NCBI GenBank assembly: GCA_030704615.1
Contig: CM060733.1
Coordinates: forward strand, 55,984,001-56,048,000
Reading direction: 5' to 3'
From: Takakia lepidozioides
Lineage: Eukaryota; Streptophyta; Takakiopsida; Takakiales; Takakiaceae
Length of the DNA: 64,000 bases
Shown: positions 1-13,200 of the stretch, one piece after another
Position numbering within the stretch: position 1 is the first letter of the stretch
Layout of the letters: every line of letters starts with the position of its first letter
Notes under the pieces: model-generated
The model's database searches: none
What the model was told of the DNA's origin: nothing
The model's input: only the letters and a program-made list of their open reading frames with translations
Program-made: the position numbers and the translations under genes

Positions 1-3000
1 AAATGTCTCTTTGGGGCCATGGCATGAAATTAGAAGGATGAAGAGAAGATTAGTAGTGCGGGGATTATCGGCCTGTAAACCATCATATTAAGTCCGATAG
101 ATATGCATTGCCAATGCCGGAGGAAAATCCTGTGTGCGATGACATGTAATACCCCGGTAGCTCTTATTTACAACTAAAGGTGATGGTACTGGGGAGGATT
201 CACTTAACACATGTCCCTGTCACTTAGAAAAAACGAAAAAAAGACAGGCCCTCAAGTTGCCCAGCCCAAAAATATAAAACCGCTAGAAACTGGCATATAT
301 ATATATGTATAGAGGGTGAAAAAAAGAGGACGGAGCCCCGAAATGCATCTTTTGGAGGTGGAAAAAATGTCTACCGACGGACTGTAAATGCTTATAGAGG
401 GACACCGGCCCGTAACCCAGAGTCAAAGAAACAGAAAAGAAACAGAAGCCAAAAGCACCACAACGAAGGCCAAGATAACCGAGCCAGCCAGGAGCGTAAA
501 CCGCGGGGCGCCGGAGACCTTGAACAGAAGAGGCAAAAGGCCGAAGAAACAACAAGGCATCATCATATGTTATGATCATTATTTGGAAGGCTAAAATTTT
601 AAAATCCTGGATCATTATTATTATTAATTATGAAAATAAATGAATTTAAAAATATGAATGGTTATTGTTTCCTTCGTAAATCATGCATCAAAACCTATGT
701 GAGTAAAATTTTCTTTGTATTTTTCTTTTCTGGTTTCCATCCGATTGTACAACATTAGATCACAACTATGACGTTTAATTTAATATTTCCCCGCCGGGAA
801 CTATATAACCAATCATGTAGTAAGTTAATCGATTACACTACCAAGGTTTATATGTGAGTTTTCTTATATCTATTTTAAGAGGAAACCGGAGTGACATCTC
901 ACAATTCAGGCCCTTACAAAAAGAGCAACCTCCTTTCACATAGCCATGGAGTGCATGACTGAGACAAGGGAGAAAAATTTGAACCCCATCACATGAGAGC
1001 ATACAGTGCACTATCCAATTGAGCTACAGACTAATGGCTACTTAATGTAATTGCAAATCAGTTCCAAAGTTTACAGGCCCTGTCTTCCCAAGGCAAAAGG
1101 GTTTGTGCTACTGCTTCTTGAAATTGGGCAAAATTACCAATTAATTCAAGACGGGTGTCGATAGGATATTCCATCCATATTTATACATGAAATATGTAAA
1201 CAGGATGTGCATGTTTGAGACTATGCAATCGAGACACATTGCTGAGCAATGGTACAAGTTTTGGGTTTCGTCCAGCGAGATACTTTCTATACAAAGGTGT
1301 ACTGGTTTAGTGCACCGGAAATGGGATTTTGTTACATTGACAAGTTCCATCAGCTTGAAGGCAGGGCTTGCATGTATTCCATGCAGTGTTGATGTTAGAC
1401 CAGGTTGAATATCTTCCAGAGCCCTCAGTAAATTTGTAGAAATTTGCTACATTGACTCAATGACCATGAAACCAAAAAAAAATCAAGAAAAGGAAGCTCC
1501 AATTGTTATGGTTATCTCATGTGGATTGGCTATTGCCAGAATATTTGATAGTTTGTATCTGCTGATACTCACATTTGCAAAAATGACTCAAATGAGTGAA
1601 AACCTATTTTGTGCAAATAGCAAGTTATTTCATACAAATAATCTCCCAAATGAAGGCTAAAAAAATTTACCGTTTGTTTGTTGAATTTGAACCTTGTGTT
1701 GACATCCCCCTTACTGCTCTTTTCCTGTCTCATCTGAAAAGTATTTTTTGCCAACCTGTACACAAAATGGCAAGTGGCGAGTATCACATTTAATGAAGAG
1801 GAAACTTGGACAAATAGAACAATATGAAACAGTGTTGAACAAGATGACTCATATGAATGAACATTGAAGCTCTCATCATGTTGACGCAAAGAAATTGCCT
1901 CCCCCTCATCCTTGAGGTTAAGTAGGGAGCTCAACTGCCGATGGAGTTTGCAAGTCTTTCTTGCACTTCCATGCTTTTCTAAAACTCCAAATGCGGCATG
2001 ATCTTGTTGGATCTCCAACAAGGCCTTGGGGATAGGCGGGATCTGTGCTTAGTACATATTAAGCAACAAAATGCAATAATCTTCCATCAGTCTCTTAGGA
2101 GAGTGACACTGCACTGCCAGCTGATGGGACTAGGCCACTGTAAACTTTCTCCTGGAACTCCACTATGTGGGTATCTCAATTTCCAATAAAAGAGAATTTC
2201 AAAGTGTTCTCACAGGTCCCTAGCTCCTTTGAATTGAAGGGCACGGCACTGATCTGTAAGCTTTACAACATCCACTGTGATGGTGGTGGAGGTTTCCTCT
2301 CCACGGTCCCATCAAATAATTTCTTGCCTCTCATTCTCCATGATGGTTGAGAGGGCACTGACCCCTTATATTAATAGGGTTTCAGGTTCAAAATATGCAG
2401 GAATGAACAAAGAACACTCCAGGCTTCAAGGGTGTGCTTCAAATTCTACTAGTGCTTTACAAGATCCGGAAGAGCTCTCCAATCTACAGGGATGCAGTGT
2501 GGTTTAGGGAGGGTTTGCATGTTGGATTACTGAGGAATGAACTAAATGGATCTTCAGGCTGGCTTTGAGCTGTTGCTACATATGCTGGCTGGAAAGACAA
2601 AGAAGGGATCATGTGCAGGCTGGAAAAGCAGCGGTCCAGCACCTGAAAGTACCCGGGGTCTTGAAAAATGGATCATATTGTGCTCTAAAGTGGTCATACA
2701 GATCCACTGCCACACAATTGTCTACATACATTCCGTGGATACTTAACCACAACAGCTAACCTCAAGAATACAACCCATTCTTCCCAATTGTGCATGATAG
2801 AAGCATAAAAGCAGAAATGCTCATGTTGTCCAGAAAGCTGACAGAGCATAAGGGTGCTGCATTCCCTGTACAACATAAGTATTTCTCACATGTTTAGAGA
2901 GAAAAGAGAGAAGAGGACGGCGTAACTAAGAGCCACTTCACCTTTCCCCTTTTGGAGGAGGGCCCTCTATTCACGGGTTTAATTGTGTTCCAACCTCTTG

Positions 3001-3295
3001 CCCATCTTTCGTTTCACAGAGAATGCTCGGAAAGGCAAGAACAAAGCTCAAAAACTGTGACTATTTCTGACATTACTCTTTGATTGCATCTACCTATCAT
3101 GCATACCTTCTTAGCACTGAAGAAGCAGCTGAGAGCTTTGACAGGAAAAATCCCATGTAGATGTGTCTATCAAATTTTCTCCATTCCCTTAACCAATTAG
3201 TACTTGCAAGTCATTGTGTCCATTATAGGACTACAGAGTTTGGTTACTGTTGTGAAGCCTTCGCATCATAAGCTAGTCCAGAACCAGACGTCTCC
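1..3295. other. No supported gene
   Basis: I see no recognisable coding sequence, on either strand, in this stretch. The open frames are short and share no recognisable motif, and splice-joined exons could not be assembled. It contains one tRNA-like relic on the minus strand at about 0.97-1.03 kb. The last part may include the 3' untranslated region of the prefoldin gene that ends at 3296 on the minus strand. Confidence 0.5.
972..1033 (-). pseudogene. tRNA-like relic (tRNA pseudogene or SINE head)
   Basis: Read on the minus strand this carries a good A-box (TAGCTCAATTGG, 1026-1015) and, about 40 nt later, a B-box-like GGGGTTCAAATT (987-976), the spacing of a Pol III internal promoter. The acceptor and anticodon stems do not pair properly, so it is not a working tRNA. 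It may be a decayed tRNA or the head of a tRNA-derived SINE. Confidence 0.35.
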
Positions 3296-4743
3296 TCACT
3301 CTTCTTCCAAATTGATAGAATCATTGAACTTGCTGTATAGAATCTTCTTGAGCTCAGCCATCTTGGCAAGTACTTGCTCCTTCTCTTCAACTAACTTCTT
3401 CAGTTCTTGGCTGGTCTCATCTTTAAGTGTTTCTAGTTGTTCCTCCACCTATGCACAGGCACCATACCAAAATATGCACATCATTGTTTCTTCAAAATTG
3501 CTTCAGAAAAACTGATTTTGAAAACTTTAAGTCAGGCACTCAATACCCAACATGTCAGTGCCTCACACTAGTAGCTTCAATCCAAAATCTGAGACAGATG
3601 ATGAATTCAAAATCTCAAGTAGCAGGTGTGAAGACACCCTCAACTGATGTTATTATCACATGCATAACACAAATGGGTGTGGGGACTTCATTGTAGCACT
3701 TGCCAGGCGAGGTCTGCTGCAAATGAATGTAGGAGAACAGAATGATAAGGCTTAGTGGCGAGGCACAAATGTTGTCTAGACTGACTTAAGCAATGAGTGT
3801 GACCTGATTACAACTTCTATGTGGATGAGGGCAATACGATGTATAAAAGTGAGAATTTGAGCAAGTTTAGAGCAGGTACCTCGTCTTTGGGCATGTGGTT
3901 GAACACTTCACCTATCTGATACCTCACTTCTTCCTCATCGGCTAAAATAAGCTCGTTACTCGCATCCTCTAGATCGTCTGCCATATCCTGAACTCACAAA
4001 CATCCAATCGTAAAGCTCACTCAGCTCTGTCTAACACTGAAAGAGACAAGGAAAAGAAGGCGAACAGCAACACAATGTCAACATTGGAACATTGTTTACT
4101 CCCTGCTGGGCAAACTTTTCCAACAGGCGTATTGACACAAGGAAATTAACAGTAACAGCTTGAACCTTAGAGAGCTTCAGCACTGGATCGATCTGTGCTC
4201 ATGGCTGCACAAGATAAGCTTCTTAAACTCCAAATGCTAATCAGGACTCATAAAGATGGATGTCAAGCTTGTCCTAAGGCATTCACGAGCACTTGCACGA
4301 CTTGGCGCTCCGAGAATGAGAACGAACAAAGAATTGATATAAGAAACTTCTCCACAGAGAACACAAAGATAATAAAGGCCTTGCAACGGCGACAACCAGT
4401 GTCCAATTTCAAAGAAGTGCTGACCAGGGTAGGTTCAATCAGTCAAGAAAAGGGGAAATCAAACCCAATGGTGCTTTCTCAGATAGTCCGCTATTGATCC
4501 TCAAGACTCAAGGATAATGTGTTAAGAAAAATATAGCTTACTGTTCTCGAGAAGAAGAGCTGTCTCCAACGAAAGTATTGCTCTACTGAAGGCTAAGGTG
4601 TAGTTCACCTTCTTTGCCTTAATGTCATCTTCAAGTTCATGGAACTTATTGTTGAGGCGGCCAAACATGTTGATGTTCTGCTGATCCTCCCATGTCACCA
4701 CCGTCTCTACTCCATCACCCTGCCATCCCCACAGTTCGCACAT
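3296..4743 (-). CDS. PFD4: Prefoldin subunit 4
   Basis: Beta-class subunit of the hexameric prefoldin co-chaperone, which passes unfolded actin and tubulin to the CCT chaperonin in the cytosol. Three minus-strand exons join in frame: 4743-4609, 3987-3880 and 3448-3296, giving 131 residues, the usual size. Exon 1 carries [20 protein letters not shown], the family signature. Exon 2 carries [18 protein letters not shown]. Exon 3 carries [20 protein letters not shown] and the stop. Heptad-rich stretches at both ends form the two tentacle helices, with the beta-hairpin region between. Both introns are GT-AG and phase 0. The start is the least certain point: ATG 4743 is preceded by an in-frame stop, but the first 13 or so residues do not resemble the family, so a separate upstream first exon remains possible. 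The gene lies divergent to AP-1 sigma. Confidence 0.93.
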
Positions 4744-5746
4744 GGTCTTAGTTTTAACTAAGACTTAAATGAAAATCTCTTCAGGAAACACAGCGAACCC
4801 GAGATATGAAGTCACGAACGCAAGAAAAGAAGAACAAACCGAAGGATGACCAGGGTACAAGACCTTCTGGAGAATTTGTGCAGAAATCCTGGCTGCCAGA
4901 GTCTCTTTCAAATTACCTGCTGCATTGTGAGCCAAGTTGCACGAAAGATCTGCGAAAAAACTCCGACCCAAGACAAAACTCAGACCCGTAATTCCACTGG
5001 CTGGAGGCAAGTCCAGACTCCAAATTCATGTGCAGGAAACGGCCGATGGACCTGCGCTTCTTCCTGAACATGCGAAGTAACCACTTTAGGGTCACTCCGA
5101 ACTCTGTTAACTGGCGTTCGGAAATGTCCATCCAAATGCTTTTGGGTTTCCAACCATGTATTTAACAACCCAGACTCCCTGTGAAGACCCGCACATGTTA
5201 CATGCTACGCTTCTTCAAGGTCACTCTCATTCTTCTTTGCCGGCCCAATCCAACCTGGATCATTCAAGAAAGATCAATTTCTTTCAGCAGGTAGAGAAGT
5301 AAAAGAGGTTTTGAGTGACAGTAGTAGCAGGCTCCTCTCAGATTTCTGTCTAAAACATCTGCATCAGGCCTTCAATGTTACAATGTTGAACTATTTCACA
5401 CTGCATTTCTGATACAGTACACATCAAGAGGAATCCTTCAAATATTCGGCCTCTAAGACTCATTAGTGATCCTTTCTGAGTATTTTGATTGGTTGGACAT
5501 TTTCTTTCCCCTTGGGCCAATTGACATTGGAGCAGACAAGGTAGAAAGCAGTCCTTGCGGTTTTGGTGTAAGTACTCACTTTCCCTTTTATGTTGGGGGA
5601 AGTGAATAGGTGATCGGCCCAAGGAAAAAGCATCGAAGAACTGGAAGGAACAGTCTCTGGTAAAAGAGAGGGAGAGGGGTAGGTAGATCTGAGCCCACAA
5701 TCGCCCAGGCAGTTGGAGCGTGTGGCTGTGCGATCGATCGCGCATC
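4744..5746. promoter_or_regulatory. Divergent intergenic region between PFD4 and AP-1 sigma
   Basis: About 1 kb separates the prefoldin start codon (minus) from the AP-1 sigma start codon (plus). It must hold the 5' untranslated regions and promoters of both housekeeping genes, possibly a shared bidirectional promoter. I cannot place a TATA box or transcription start with confidence. Open frames here have no recognisable similarity. Confidence 0.5.
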
Positions 5747-8393
5747 ATGGTAATCTTTCTGACAAACCCATATTGTTTTGTATCGTAGATCTTCTGGACA
5801 TGGGTGTTCTCTCTGTTCTTAGCTTGTTATGGACGACGTGCTCACGATGGGTTTTCTGTAGCAGCTGTGAATTCTTGTGTTGAAGGCTATGGTCGTGTGG
5901 GATTGAGATTCTGCACTTGTAAGGGGTGCAGACGGCCTAATGACCTTCACAGCAAGCATGCCTCGGCACTTGTTTTACAACCTATCGTAACCGGATTAGA
6001 TTGGAAGATGAGGACAACGAGAACGAATAACGTTCAGGTTTCTGACCTTGAGAATCTTCGTATAGAGAGATGGGAACAAAAGGTTGGGTCCATTATTGAT
6101 TCGAGATTTGGGGGCTTTCGAGCAGATTCACTTCGTATTGCTGATCAGCCGGCAGGGCAAAGTAAGGCTGACTAAATGGTACTCACCCTACACCCAGAAA
6201 GAGCGGACCAAGGTACTTACGCTTTCTATCAGCTTCTGGTGAACTCTGTCTGAGCTCTTCCGTGCAATGGTCATAGGCTAGCGGCACTTATCCTGTCTTG
6301 ACGTCTCTTGTCTCAACAATTAGGTTGGCTGCCATCAGGCCCGGGTTGGTTGAGGACCTAACTATTGAGTGATGGTATAACTGGATAGATTAAGAGTGAC
6401 TTTGGCTAGATGAATGTGTTTCCTTTCGCTGATGCATTTATCCCTATTCCAGTGGCAGAGATATGAAGATGTAGGTGCATGCAGCTTGTCTTTGAAAACA
6501 GGATGAGGGTGCATTTTAATTCTCTGGTCATCTTTTGTCAGTTGCTATTGCTTGTGCTTGAGGTAGCTAATGTTGGGCTTTTTTGTGTAGGTCATTCGGG
6601 AGCTGAGTGGCATGATACTTACCCGGGGTCCGAAGCTGTGCAACTTCATTGAGTGGAGGGGCCTTAAGGTGGTCTACAAGCGGTAGCACTCTTTTCCTCA
6701 TGTTAATCATGACTTTCTCTCAACACAGTTGTGTCTGGAGGGTTAGCATCCAGGGGCAGTGTGCCCTCAGGGTGGATAATAGCCATTGAATTGTCAGTTA
6801 GTACATCACTTTCCAAATTGGGGCACAGGGTCGATGGCAACAACCTGAGGCCAAGGACAGCTTTATGAGGACATCTGCCTCTCTCCTGTTTTCTAGGAAG
6901 TGGACCTGTCTTTGTTGAACTTACAGCTAAATGCTGTGCTGGTCTGTGTGCGGTTGCAGGTATGCAAGTCTGTATTTCTGCATGTGCGTGGATGAAGATG
7001 ACAATGAGTTGGAAACTCTTGAGATAATTCACCACTTTGTGGAGATTCTTGACCGCTATTTCGGAAATGTGAGTCTATATATTTGAAGGAATGGAGGGAG
7101 TTACAAGGAGAGAGAAAGGGGAAGCAGGGGGTACAGGACAAGACTGTGTGGGTTCACATGCATAGGCACAAGCCTCAGTAGCAAGTGGTGGGGGGGAACC
7201 CATATATCTAGTCGGCAATTGCTTATTTGATGGTAGAGGATGTGCCCCTAGCTGGAGAGGGTGTTAAGTTTTAGGGTGACTCCTGGAGTGTAGAACAAAA
7301 GGTATTTTATTATCAACTGAAATAGAGATTGTTCCGAACTGTGCTAATCTACTTGTGGTGTTGCAATGAACATGGCAGGTTTGTGAACTGGATCTCATCT
7401 TCAACTTCCACAAGGTTTGTCATCTCTTTACCCTCAGTTGCATAGTTCTAGTTGCTGGATTGAGTGGACTATTTCCTGAAACCTATCCTGGTAGAATTCC
7501 CAGCAAGAAGCACTGATCGTACGTTTATCGGTGCTTGTGATGTAACAAAGTGCAATCTGAAAGAGCATAGTCTGTATGGTTGCAGTAGTTGGCTTTCTGT
7601 TCAGAAAGGCTCATTGTACACCGACAAACTTGAGGCCCCTCTATGAATAAAGTGGCATTAATGTGGAATAAGCTAAGTAAGAAAGCTTTTGTAATATACT
7701 GATTGATGGAGATTGAATGGCCATGGATTTGTTAAAACTAGGATGTGAAAACGCTCACTTTCCCTATTAGGCTACCAATCCATCTTTGAGTTTGGGAAGA
7801 CACAACGGTGGGGCATCACATATTGTTTGGAGAAATCAGTCATTGACTTATTAAGGCATGTCACTCTGGGCTTGCAGGCCTACTACATCCTGGATGAGGT
7901 TCTTATAGCTGGAGAGCTGCAAGAGTCCAGCAAGAAGTCTGTGGCCCGTGTCATTGCAGCTCAGGTAATATGGGAGTCCACCTCCTTTGTTTTTCTGTGT
8001 GGTTTCTCCTTCCTTCCTCCTCCTGATGTACGAGTCCCTTCTGTCTGTCATCGTCCTATGAGAGGCTGTTTCCTTCTGTGGAATTCCCTACTCTGTTCAA
8101 TGTTGCTGTAAGTTGAGAAGTGGCTGCCATACTTGTTTGAGCACGTGCTCTTTCCAGTTGGTATCCAACTCCACCCTCTATCACTACTGATGTCCCAATA
8201 GCAGATCAGTACAAGGCTTCATATGAGAGTAGTCATTTGCTAGTATTGCATTTCGTGTGTAACAAGTGATAGCCATCGCGGTGTACTGGTCAAATGACAT
8301 CAGAAATTTGACTTGTGGCAGGACACATTGATAGAAAATGCAAAAGAGCAAGCAAGTTCACTCACCAACATTATTGCCAATGCCACCAAGTAA
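5747..8393 (+). CDS. AP1S: AP-1 complex sigma subunit (clathrin adaptor small chain)
   Basis: Small sigma chain of the AP-1 adaptor, which sorts cargo into clathrin vesicles at the trans-Golgi network. Seven exons join in frame: 5747-5749 (ATG only), 6126-6212, 6591-6682, 6960-7068, 7379-7414, 7878-7964 and 8322-8393. The product is 161 residues, the plant AP-1 sigma length. Motifs in order are [71 protein letters not shown] and [19 protein letters not shown]; the tail ends in [16 protein letters not shown] and the FIEWRG segment favour AP-1 over AP-2 or AP-3. All introns are GT-AG. The start codon is separated from codon 2 by a 376-nt intron. Compared with flowering plants the C-terminal segment is diverged. 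A decayed, rearranged copy of exons 6 and 7 lies about 1 kb downstream. Confidence 0.95.
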
Positions 8394-9344
8394 CGTGCCT
8401 GTATATTTGAGCCTCTTTAGTTGTGTTTCCACTGTCCCGAACTCTTCTATGGATCAGGGAAGTGTTTAGGGTAGTAGGTTTCTGGTAACATATTCAATGA
8501 TTTGAGAGTTCATTTTATCATAGCTGCTTACATGCTCTATGTTTGTGGTGACTCGCAAGTATCCATCCCGAGCTTCAGCTCCACCTAGTAGGTTGATGCA
8601 CTTCTGAAAGGTTCTCAACATTAGATAATTTTTTTTGTCATTAGGCCTCTCAAGGAGAATACGCTCTTACCTCAATAAGATCAACACTGCTTAAGCTTCT
8701 GCTTGTTTGCAATTGTCATTCGGGATGAATGGGGTATCTGCCCTTACTGCTGCACAGTGCTTCACGTTGAGCCAATCAGGCTCCTCCCTTTGGATCAGCA
8801 AATAGTGTAATCACCACAGTGAGCAAACATGTGCATGTAATCTTGACATCTCACCAGCTCTGGGTTCTTAAAGGTGTGATCTGTGGCAGCCGTTAGGGGT
8901 TTTCAAAATTTGAAGTCAGAAAGTGTTCTTGCTTGAGCTGTCCAGCATCAAAGTTGGTCAGGACCTTGGTATGATTCATCATGGTGCCCTGCTCTAAAAC
9001 CCCTACTTCGGAACTAGCCATGCAACCAGCCCATGGCACCAAGTAAGTGGGGTGATTGGTGCACTATGAATGGTACGCCTAGATTCAGTCCATATAAATA
9101 GCCACTTTGTCTTGTCAATTGGCTGTGGCTCCAAGTCAGAAGCTGGCATTGTGTCATCTGTGAATTTGGAGACTACTGGAATTGTGTTTGATATTGGTTG
9201 GAGAATACCCTTCTTGACATGTATGCTCAATGTGGGAGCTTAAAGGGTGCACAATCAATCACAGCTGCACCAGATGTGGTCTCATGTGGCGCGATGATTG
9301 CTAGATGAGAAGACTCCTTGTTCCTCATGTGCTAATGTTGTATT
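8394..9344. other. No supported gene (3' flank of AP-1 sigma)
   Basis: This should hold the 3' untranslated region of AP-1 sigma. I see no coding sequence, RNA gene or clear repeat in the remainder. Confidence 0.5.
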
Positions 9345-9785
9345 CATCAGGATGCACTGGTCAAGTGCCTTATCAGAAATTTGACTTGTCCCCGCACACA
9401 TTGACAGACAATGCAAAAGAGCAATCGCTTTCACTCACCAACAGCATTGCCAATGGGATTGAATGTGGAATAAGCCAAGTAAGGAAGATTTTTCATTTCC
9501 TGGTTGATGGAGATCGAAATGGCCATGGATTTGTAAAAACCATCACGTGGAAACACTCACTTCCCCTATGAACCTACAAGCCATCTCAACGACATTATGA
9601 CATTTGAGTTTGGACGACACGAAGGGGGGAAGACACGAAGGGGCCATCACATTCTGTTTGTAGGATACTCAGTCATTGACTTAATGAGTAAAGCTTGTCA
9701 CTCTGGGATTACAGGTCCACCACATCCTAGATGAGGTTCTTAAAGCTGGAGAGCACCAAGAGTACTCCAGCTAGAAGTCCGTCCA
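9345..9785 (+). pseudogene. Rearranged partial duplicate of AP-1 sigma
   Basis: Two blocks match the neighbouring gene with many substitutions. The block at about 9348-9460 copies parent 8282-8388 (end of intron 6 plus exon 7). It is followed at once by 9462-9780, which copies parent 7662-7945 (intron 5 plus the start of exon 6). In the parent the second block comes first, so the copy is permuted. Coding matches include NAKEQSLSLTNSIAN and ILDEVLKAGE. The exon 7 copy lacks the splice acceptor and the exon 6 copy has an in-frame stop, so it cannot encode the protein. Confidence 0.85.
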
Positions 9786-10080
9786 TTCTGTGGATTTCTT
9801 GAACTGTGCATGAGCTCTTCACATTCTGGCCATCACAATCGTGCTGAAGATGCAAAAGAAACACTTAACTGCTTGCGATTCTCTTCACTCTTCTTGCTCT
9901 CGCGAATGAGTCTCCGCAGCCCACAGTGTGTCAACGAAGAGAGAGAGAGAGATGACCAGTGACCACTGAGAACACGTGGCACCCAATCTTGTACAGGTGG
10001 CAGTCAGGTATCGGCAACTGGTATGGCCTCCTGACCTAACTACAGCTCTGGCTGTTCACACCGCCACCCGTTTACACGTC

Positions 10081-10135
10081 CAATACGGTGCTAGCATGCA
10101 TGTGGAACGGCGCTTCACCGTATTGTACATAAAAG
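10081..10135 (+). promoter_or_regulatory. Candidate PIN1 core promoter: inverted repeat next to TATA-like box
   Basis: A perfect 10-bp inverted repeat, CAATACGGTG (10081-10090) and CACCGTATTG (10116-10125), is followed at once by a TATA-like element (TACATAAAAGG, 10125-10135). This lies about 150 bp upstream of the PIN1 start codon, a plausible promoter position. The repeat could be a binding site for a dimeric factor. This is inferred from sequence and position only. Confidence 0.45.
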
Positions 10136-10279
10136 GGTGGCACATACGGCTGCAGCGAGGCCCAAGAAGGCGGGTAAAGAGTTGCGAGAGAGAGACAAGA
10201 GAGAAGGGGGAGGAGGCGAGATTGTTATATTGTTCGTGTTCGAGATTAGGGTTTGGTGGCGGGGGCGAAGGGAAGAATC

Positions 10280-13200
10280 ATGAGCACCGAGAAGGTGAGG
10301 GCGGCGCACTTGCTGGTGAAGCACGAGGGATCGCGAAGGCAGGCGTCATGGCGTGACCCGGATGGACACGTTATCAAGGCCACCACACGGGCTGCCGCTG
10401 TCTTCAAGCTGCGCGGCCTGAGGGACGACATCCTTAGTGGCAAAGCAAAGCTGGCGGACCTGGCCGCTAGCAATTCGGATTGTAGCTCTGCGAAACGGGG
10501 CGGCGATCTTGGTTTGTCCCGCCCTGGTTTTGTTCCTCTCTGTGCTTTTTTTGCGGTATTTTGTAGCTGTAGTGAAGAAATAGGACGGGGTTGGGATCTA
10601 GGTGTTGCAAGGTATGGCGAACTTAAAGGAGGTTTTGATAGAGAGGGGAGATGTGATGGGATGGTTAGGAGGATCTCTGTGGTCCGTATGTATGGATCCT
10701 TTTATATGAACAGATCTGCCACAATAGTTATGGCGGCAGTGACACCGACAGCAATTTGGGTGACGGTTTTAGTTCCTCTCCTTGTGGATGCTTGTCATGG
10801 TTTAATTTATGTTTTGGAAAAGAAAAATCGATTAACCGGCAGCAGATAAGAGGGAAAGGAAAAGCGGCACACATGCCCAGAAAACTAGGTCATAGCAAGA
10901 TTCACAAGGGGGGAGATTGAGACGGCTTGCATGTATGGCCCTGAAAGATCTCCGTCCTGTAGCCACAGTTATTAGAGCTTCTGAAACATTTTGAGATTTG
11001 CTTGCCTGTGGTTTTTTGCTGTGAATTGCTGAACGTCTGATGTCTTGATCTTCACTACATGTCCACAGAGGGTACAGACAGAAGTCATTTGTTTTTAAAG
11101 AGGGAGCTCCTTTAGCATAAACCGACAGACATGTACAGTTTACAAGCTTCCATATATTCATGCTAGTAGTGCTTATATGTAGCATGTGTAAGCAAAAGAG
11201 GGAATTAACGCTTTCTGTGATCCATCTTGGAGTTCCGTCAGAGTGGCTTAGACTGCCATGCTTAGCATATTATCGGTGATAAGGCACTCTAAGATAGGGG
11301 AAGGATAAGCATCCAAAGATTTGTAGTACCTGCGGAATTTTAGGGGAGACAACCTGCTGGGTCCCTTGTCACGTCAGGTCCAGTAGCCTCCGTCATTTAG
11401 ACATGATGTACAGTGAAAGGATTTGTATTTCAGGAGTGCTCCTCAAGCTTAAATGCAGCGGTATAATAGGGCGAAACTTGTGAACAGGAATGCAGAGACA
11501 GTGTTTTGGTATGAGTTCAATCTATGCCTTCATTAGACCATTCAGTCAACGTTCGGTCTTGTACTTTTAGGCTACGAGACTCCCGTAATTGATACAGGTG
11601 TCCAATCTTCTGTTTGGGACAATTAGTTGAGCTCACGACATGCAACCCACACATCATACAGACCACGACTCCTTGTAGGACATAGAATGGGTTTGGAGTT
11701 TGTTACGCCTCACAATTTATACATCACAATTATGTGCTCTTTATGGAATCACTGATGATAAGACACAATTACGTCACTAAAGATTGTGATTATCTGCAGA
11801 TAATCATCTAATGGGAGTGATTATGGTTTTGGATTCGTCGGATTTAGATCTAGTCAGAGAAATCCAGAGTATGGACCATTTCATGTGCCTGAATGGTTAC
11901 TATGTGTCTGACTTGTACTGTAGGAAGTGTCTTCATGGTTGCTTGGGCCTCAACGTATGTAGATTGGGTTTTACATAGTTGGGAGTGTGTAGTGTGAACA
12001 GAAGAAACAAAAAACAAAGCCCTTCCCCGCCCCTGTATATTCAAATCTCTATCTATTGCTGTTTTTGTAGAATAGCATGCAGGGACCTCCTCCCATGTGC
12101 ATCAAGGAAATTCATTTTTAGACGTTACCACAAGTTGAGTTGTATTAGTATTGCTGGTTGCATAGTAATGTTCAAGTGAAAAAAAGTCTTACCTGGTCAA
12201 GGTGCTAATAATATTCTGACACTGCTGCTGGTCTGTGGTGGCGAAGCCACAGGTTAGATTTTATAAGGTTCTGAATCTTTGTGGCCAGGTTGGGCAGCGG
12301 AGGGTGGATGAAGGGGAGGTGCATCTTTGATTTATTAGGATGGGTTTGAACATGAAGAACCCAATGTGGAGGTATCTTCTTTGTTTTTGTGCACAAGTAG
12401 GCAGGTGCTGATTCTGCGGCCAGCGACTTCCAGTCATCAAAACATTGGTGTTCCAAGTTTTCCGGAACTGCGTGGCTGTAAATATGTAGAGCACTTTCTC
12501 TGTGTAGGATAGTCCTGTTAGGGCACAGAGTGGGAGGTGTTGTTGAAGAGGTTGCAATGGAGAGCAAGGCCCTGCTAGTCCTACCTGAAATGTGGCTATC
12601 TTTGTAGAATTATTAATGACTTGAGAGTGTATATAATTTTGGTGGCGACTTATTGGAAATGCACTGGCTGTAAAGTTACCGAACTTGGAGGTCTGTTGGC
12701 TTCACATTTAAAAAATGGCTCTCTTTAAGACCCGAGCATCACCGGTGTTGCAGCTGTTCGAAGAGATGTAAACCAGTTAGTTTGTGCTTGTCTAAAAGTG
12801 GCCAAAAACCCAGGTTGGCAAGAGAATAGAGGAGGTGGAGAGAATAGGGAAAGCTTGTGTAGAAATAGAAAGGGAGGGTACAGGGTGGACACTTTGTGTT
12901 GGATACTTACTGTGACTATGTATGAAGCAGAAATTGTGCAGCAATGCTTCACATGGTCAAAGTGGCATGGGAATATAGGTGGGGTATGCATGCTCTGGAT
13001 GCAAACGCCAGGCAGTGATGGGTGAATCCTAAATATGATTGAAGTTCAAGGCAGAAAATGTGCAGCATTGCTTCTCACTGTAAAAGAGGCGCCAGAATGT
13101 TGGTCATACGCATACCTTGGATGCAAATGCCAGGGAAGGATTAGACAGGCAGAGAGATAGTCAATTTTTTTTCAAGTAACAACACTAATACAGTTGGTAT

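Noticed and set aside
5804-6175. 123-codon frame before the second AP-1 sigma exon
   Set aside because: It lies in intron 1 and runs into exon 2 out of frame; the AP-1 sigma frame there is unambiguous.
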